The notes below the pieces were generated by a model. That model saw only the letters and a program-made list of their open reading frames with translations. It searched no databases and was not told where the DNA came from. A stretch of DNA of 9,610 nucleotides from an uncultured Slackia sp. (lineage in GTDB: Bacteria; Actinomycetota; Coriobacteriia; Coriobacteriales; Eggerthellaceae): positions 1-9,610 of the forward strand of contig USEZ01000064.1 in the NCBI GenBank assembly GCA_900553775.1, in the 5' to 3' direction. Shown piece by piece: positions 7,801 to 9,610 of this stretch; positions within the stretch are counted from its first letter, which is position 1, and each line of letters opens with the position of its first letter. A program made the translations under genes and the position numbers.

Positions 7801-7930
7801 GCAGACGGGCGCCGCTTTTCTTATGGCGCATCACATGAGCGAATCCGTCGATTTCGGAAAGAGGGCCGGACGATTCCACGGCAAACCCGTGCAGCTGTGC
7901 GCCGACGGGGAAATCTTGAGACGAAAGCAT
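4853..7930 (-). CDS. M16C metallopeptidase (insulinase family, presequence-protease type)
   Basis: A zinc peptidase of the inverzincin clan; relatives such as PreP degrade short unfolded peptides inside a closed two-lobed chamber. At 1025 residues the length fits M16C. The zinc motif HILEH is at 71-75 (ligands His71 and His75, catalytic Glu74). It is followed by family-typical KEPFVDLLK, FLNALTFPDKTMYPVAST and, with the third ligand Glu220, VVFNEMKGAL. The substrate-binding C-terminal motif RVKGGAYG is at 883-890 (Arg883, Tyr889). No signal peptide or membrane segment is visible, so it is probably cytosolic. It is unusual in having an acidic, Gly/Ala/Pro-containing insertion at about 158-209 between the second and third ligands. 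Start: GAAGGAG six bases before the ATG. It is a single-gene unit with its own -10 upstream. The family is certain; the natural substrate is unknown. Confidence 0.95.
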   Translation of the reverse strand: MLSSQDFPVGAQLHGFAVESSGPLSEIDGFAHVMRHKKSGARLLFLQNDDDNKAFSIAFKTPPADDTGVFHILEHSVLCGSEKFPVKEPFVDLLKTSMQTFLNALTFPDKTMYPVASTNEQDLLNLADVYMDAVLDPAIYAKPEIFRQEGWHYELDEASECERPHAGAQTVDGGGALLEDEASAPFIPENDADYSRDDLAQGVPPASAARLRYNGVVFNEMKGALSDPDSVLYHAVNKALFPDTCYAFESGGHPRAIPKLTYEQFLDTHARHYRLDNAYIVLYGNLDADRMLAFLDERYLSACEPRTDAAPNAIGVQAPLVVTDVTASMDTAPENACVGLGYVVGDARDFERVLACDVLLDALMGGNESPMKRALLDEGFGGDVTAYLMDSQAQPVAMFQLKNAEPGVAAAFMEAVEREAAHLVRDGIPRDVLEASLAQMAFDLRERDRGMADGVPLAMNALAGWLYDDGMATTYLRYEDALAHMRAGLDGRYFEDALESLVCSSGHKALVDLVPAVDEGESEEEAELACALAAMDDAAKQGVRDEVAALRAMQEAPDSPEAASTLPRLRVSDIGAAVPDPAYRVLADTPLPCLHHDLPTRHIDYLYLYFNADGLGWDDLPYVTLLGMLLARLGTARRTAADLDVHMRTHLGSLRFFADAFADEADPSKVGLKMTVAASALTEELEYLADIPREVWAETSFDDASKIRDILIQRRIAMEQSFMGEGHVRAMNRLSSYAFKTGVLKEQMGGVDFYRFLCDAIEHFDERFDTLRARLSDVRDRIFTKRDVLASFTGSKDDLRRFWELAGDFGLPGERAFFDGRPQPFVLGEKIPQPEPKREAFVVPGDVCYVAKGADVHDASSFDGAWTVLSNALSFDYLWNEVRVKGGAYGVGFRRTPEGFGRFYSFRDPGVDATVARYDAAGEWLARFDPSEEEMEGYIVSTVAAHDAPVKPRQAARRQDAAFFCGKPADYRERLRGQKLASTPEKLRSYAEVLDRIARDGAMCAFGGEDVLRASKYDWNFVKLL

Positions 7931-7962
7931 GCAGACTCCTTCGAACGTATAGGCAGCGAAGG

Positions 7963-7968
7963 ATTATA
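7963..7968 (-). promoter_or_regulatory. Consensus -10 box, probable promoter of the M16C gene
   Basis: A perfect TATAAT on the minus strand, 32 nt upstream of the peptidase ATG. No clear TTGACA-like -35 is present at 16-18 nt. The position suits a short untranslated leader. Confidence 0.5.
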
Positions 7969-8299
7969 GACCAAGGAAAATGGCCGAAAGCGGGCGGCGA
8001 TACGGCGGGAAACGGAACCACGCAGAAAACGCGGGCGCAAAAAAGAAAGGGCGCATTTTAAGCCTTTCCCGCCCGACGCGATCGAAAAGCCCTCGATACG
8101 TACGGACGCCGGCCGAAAACGAGCGCGACGGGTGCGGACGACGAGATGGCGGATCCGCGGAATGAAAGCGCGTTTTAGGCGGAGAAGCCCCGCATAGCCG
8201 TCGTGCGCGAAAAGAAAAAGCGGCCCGGCGATAGAATGACAAAGATCGGACGCGTGCGCGGCGCTCTTTCGACGAGCCGTCGCGACGCGCACTGCAACC
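7969..8299. other. Divergent intergenic region between M16C and trigger-factor-like genes
   Basis: No protein gene is supported here. Apart from the minus-strand terminator at 8039-8074, the only candidate signal is TAGAAT at 8232-8237 on the plus strand, a possible -10 for the gene at 8311 without a good -35. The stretch has more A-runs than the coding regions. No tRNA cloverleaf or riboswitch core was recognised. Confidence 0.5.
8039..8074 (-). terminator. Intrinsic terminator, minus strand, with no gene assigned upstream
   Basis: Read on the minus strand, GGGCG (8074-8070) pairs with CGCCC (8053-8049), followed by TTTCTTTTTT (8048-8039). An alternative fold pairs GAAAGG (8068-8063) with CCTTTC (8050-8045), extendable by two G-U pairs, before the same T-tract. 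It lies upstream of the likely M16C promoter and downstream of no visible minus-strand gene. It may end a small RNA, act as a leader attenuator, or block antisense readthrough. Confidence 0.55.
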
Positions 8300-8306
8300 G
8301 GGAGGA
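8300..8306 (+). promoter_or_regulatory. Ribosome-binding site fixing the start at 8311
   Basis: GGGAGGA, with the GGAGG core five bases before the ATG, is a strong Shine-Dalgarno. The frame is open further upstream to an ATG at 8203, but that start has no comparable site and would add 36 basic residues unlike the family. Confidence 0.8.
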
Positions 8307-8310
8307 TGTA

Positions 8311-9267
8311 ATGGAGATATCCGTTTTCGACGAGAACGCCGTGCCGTTTTCGGCAGACGTCGCATTGGATGCCGAAGAGGTCGACATGCTCGTCGCCGAT
8401 GCCTATGCGCGGCTCGCACGCGTGCTCAAGCGACCCGAATCCGATGTGCGCTCGTACGCACATCAACTAATGACCGCACGTGAAATACAAACGTTTCTCG
8501 AAGAAACCATAATGGCACGCTCCGGCGAGCGTGCGTTGTCGAAACTGGGGATCTTTTTCATGGGCGCGCCAGGCACAGACGCGCGATCGGAGTTTTCCGA
8601 GCATGCCCCGTTCTTGTTTCGCGTGACATCTCGGCCCCTTCCCGCGATGCAGCTCGACATGGAAACGCCCATCGCGCGCCGTCGCAGGAAAAAGCCGCGG
8701 CATGCAGACCGGCAGCAGGCCGATGCCCGCCGCACGGCCGAAGAAGCGGTCGAAGAGCCTGCAGCCCCTGCGCCGAACGGCAGCGCGGCGCAGGGCCCGA
8801 AAATCGCGCCCCCATGCAAAAGCGCAGAACAGCAGAGCGGAAGCGACGAAGAATTCGTGGCCGAAACGCTGCGCGCCCGCCTGAACGGAACCATCCCCGA
8901 AATGCTTTTGCGCGATGCGGTCGCGCGGAAAAAAGAGGAATTCCTCTTCGAGCTTGGCGAAAAAGGCATCACCTATCGCGAATATCGCATCGCCCACGGA
9001 GTGAAGCCGCAGGATGTGCAGGACGCGCTTTACGATGAGGCCTTCGACGAGCTTTCGCGCGACATCGCGCTCGATACCGTGTTCGCCAAGCAAAACCTTG
9101 CGGTATCGCACGACGACGAGTCGGCCATCTTGACCGACATGGCTCCTGGCCGCGAGGAATCGCTGCTTGCCGAGCTCGATGCAACAGGCAAGCGCTGGAT
9201 GCTCGAGCAAAAAGCCCGCCGCAGTGTCGCCTTGCGCTGGGCCGTGGAACACTTGCTGGCAGAATAA
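8311..9267 (+). CDS. Trigger-factor-like protein lacking the PPIase domain and ribosome-docking motif
   Basis: This 318-residue protein resembles trigger factor, the ribosome-bound chaperone, at both ends. Residues about 180-315 match its C-terminal (SurA-like) domain: IPEMLLRDAVARKKEEF, an EKGITYREY segment, HGVKPQDVQDALYDEA, and a final helix with EQKARRSVALRWAVEHL. Residues 1-118 look like a degenerate N-domain: VALDAEEVDMLVADAYARLA early, then FLFRVTSRPLPAMQLD near 101-116, like the end of the TF N-domain. The GFRxGK ribosome-docking signature expected around 38-46 is replaced by VLKRPESDV. No FKBP-type PPIase domain is present; residues 119-179 are a low-complexity linker with a basic run (RRRRKK, 123-128) and Ala/Pro/Gln stretches. 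No signal peptide. It stands alone, divergent from M16C. It could be a non-ribosomal chaperone paralogue. The C-domain call is good; function is unknown. Confidence 0.8.
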   Translation: MEISVFDENAVPFSADVALDAEEVDMLVADAYARLARVLKRPESDVRSYAHQLMTAREIQTFLEETIMARSGERALSKLGIFFMGAPGTDARSEFSEHAPFLFRVTSRPLPAMQLDMETPIARRRRKKPRHADRQQADARRTAEEAVEEPAAPAPNGSAAQGPKIAPPCKSAEQQSGSDEEFVAETLRARLNGTIPEMLLRDAVARKKEEFLFELGEKGITYREYRIAHGVKPQDVQDALYDEAFDELSRDIALDTVFAKQNLAVSHDDESAILTDMAPGREESLLAELDATGKRWMLEQKARRSVALRWAVEHLLAE

Positions 9268-9288
9268 TTGCTTGCGCTACCGGTTTTT

Positions 9289-9306
9289 TGCGGGTATGCC
9301 GCATTT
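9289..9306 (+). terminator. Weak possible terminator after the trigger-factor-like gene
   Basis: TGCGG (9289-9293) and CCGCA (9299-9303) form a 5-bp stem with a 5-nt loop, followed by only TTT. It starts 22 nt after the stop codon. The longer T-run (9284-9289) lies before the stem, on the wrong side, so the call is weak. Confidence 0.25.
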
Positions 9307-9511
9307 ACGAAGCCAGGAAGGCGCTCGAATACGAAAATGCTCTATGTGAGTTAACATTTCCCCAGGTCACAAAAATAAGGTATTGCCGCACGCAGGAAAT
9401 ATCGCGGCATAGCCGTCAAAAACCGGACTCGATGGAAAAACTCTGGCGAAAAATGCCCGGAATGCAATGAAAAACGCGAGACTCGGGGAAATCAAGCTGA
9501 AATAAACGCCA

Positions 9512-9547
9512 AGACGCTCGGCACCGAACACGGAGCGCCGAGCGTCT
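9512..9547. repeat. Perfect 11-bp inverted repeat, possible minus-strand terminator
   Basis: AGACGCTCGGC pairs perfectly with GCCGAGCGTCT around a 14-nt centre that can itself form CCG/CGG with loop AACA. On the minus strand the stem is followed by TGGCGTTTATTTC, moderately T-rich, so it could end a minus-strand gene entering from beyond 9610. On the plus strand no T-tract follows. Confidence 0.6.
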
Positions 9548-9610
9548 CGAGAAATCGACGAATTCTTCGCGGCATGCATTCCCAGACGGTCCTTGGCGGC
9601 AACCGCCGCA

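Larger units (their letters stand above)
9268..9610. other. Right-end region without a recognised gene
   Basis: The open frames here are short, lack convincing ribosome-binding sites and show no family motif. The stretch is visibly more A+T-rich up to about 9510 than the rest of the window and carries five A5 runs (at 9371, 9418, 9436, 9449 and 9470). A strong hairpin lies at 9512-9547. The 3' end or start of a neighbouring gene may fall just outside the window. Confidence 0.5.

Noticed and set aside
8203..8310. Upstream extension of the trigger-factor-like frame
   Set aside because: No ribosome-binding site at 8203; a strong GGAGG precedes the ATG at 8311 and the N-terminus then matches the expected domain start.
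9367..9579. 70-codon minus-strand frame with a hydrophobic stretch
   Set aside because: It crosses the 9512-9547 hairpin, lacks a convincing start signal and shows no family motif; probably chance.
9268..9610. CRISPR-like repeat spacing in the A-tract region
   Set aside because: Only A-runs recur; there is no conserved repeat unit of useful length and no regular spacer.

Overview
The window reads as chromosomal DNA of a GC-rich bacterium (about 60% G+C by eye), with Shine-Dalgarno-led genes and housekeeping content. The tandem hisS-aspS pair, an AspRS with the residues of non-discriminating enzymes, an M16C peptidase and a PGPGW small membrane protein would fit a high-GC actinobacterium, possibly class Coriobacteriia (Eggerthella/Slackia group). 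This placement is an inference from gene content and composition; no rRNA or marker search was possible.

Layout, left to right. 1-640: minus-strand 5' part of an endonuclease IV (nfo) gene, cut by the window edge. 641-972: divergent intergenic region with a consensus -10 for nfo and a nested inverted repeat. 973-1314: plus-strand small membrane protein of PGPGW type, which converges on aspS; a perfect 12-bp stem at 1382-1410 separates them. 1450-4632: minus-strand hisS-aspS operon (histidyl- and aspartyl-tRNA synthetases), with the aspS ribosome-binding site inside the last two hisS codons and a hisS promoter flanked by repeated GCGTTA motifs. 4853-7930: minus-strand M16C metallopeptidase of the presequence-protease type, with an extra acidic insertion between its metal ligands. 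7931-8310: divergent intergenic region holding an unexplained minus-strand terminator. 8311-9267: plus-strand trigger-factor-like protein that keeps the C-terminal chaperone domain, has a degenerate N-domain without the ribosome-docking motif, and has a charged linker where the PPIase domain would be. 9268-9610: no recognised gene; A-tracts and a strong hairpin.

Functionally the window covers DNA base-excision repair (nfo), translation (hisS, aspS), peptide turnover (M16C) and a possible chaperone. The two synthetases form an operon; the others look like single-gene units with their own promoters. I see no insertion sequence, phage gene, CRISPR array, tRNA or rRNA. The most unusual item is the trigger-factor-like gene; next are the repeat architecture at the hisS promoter and the orphan terminator at 8039-8074.
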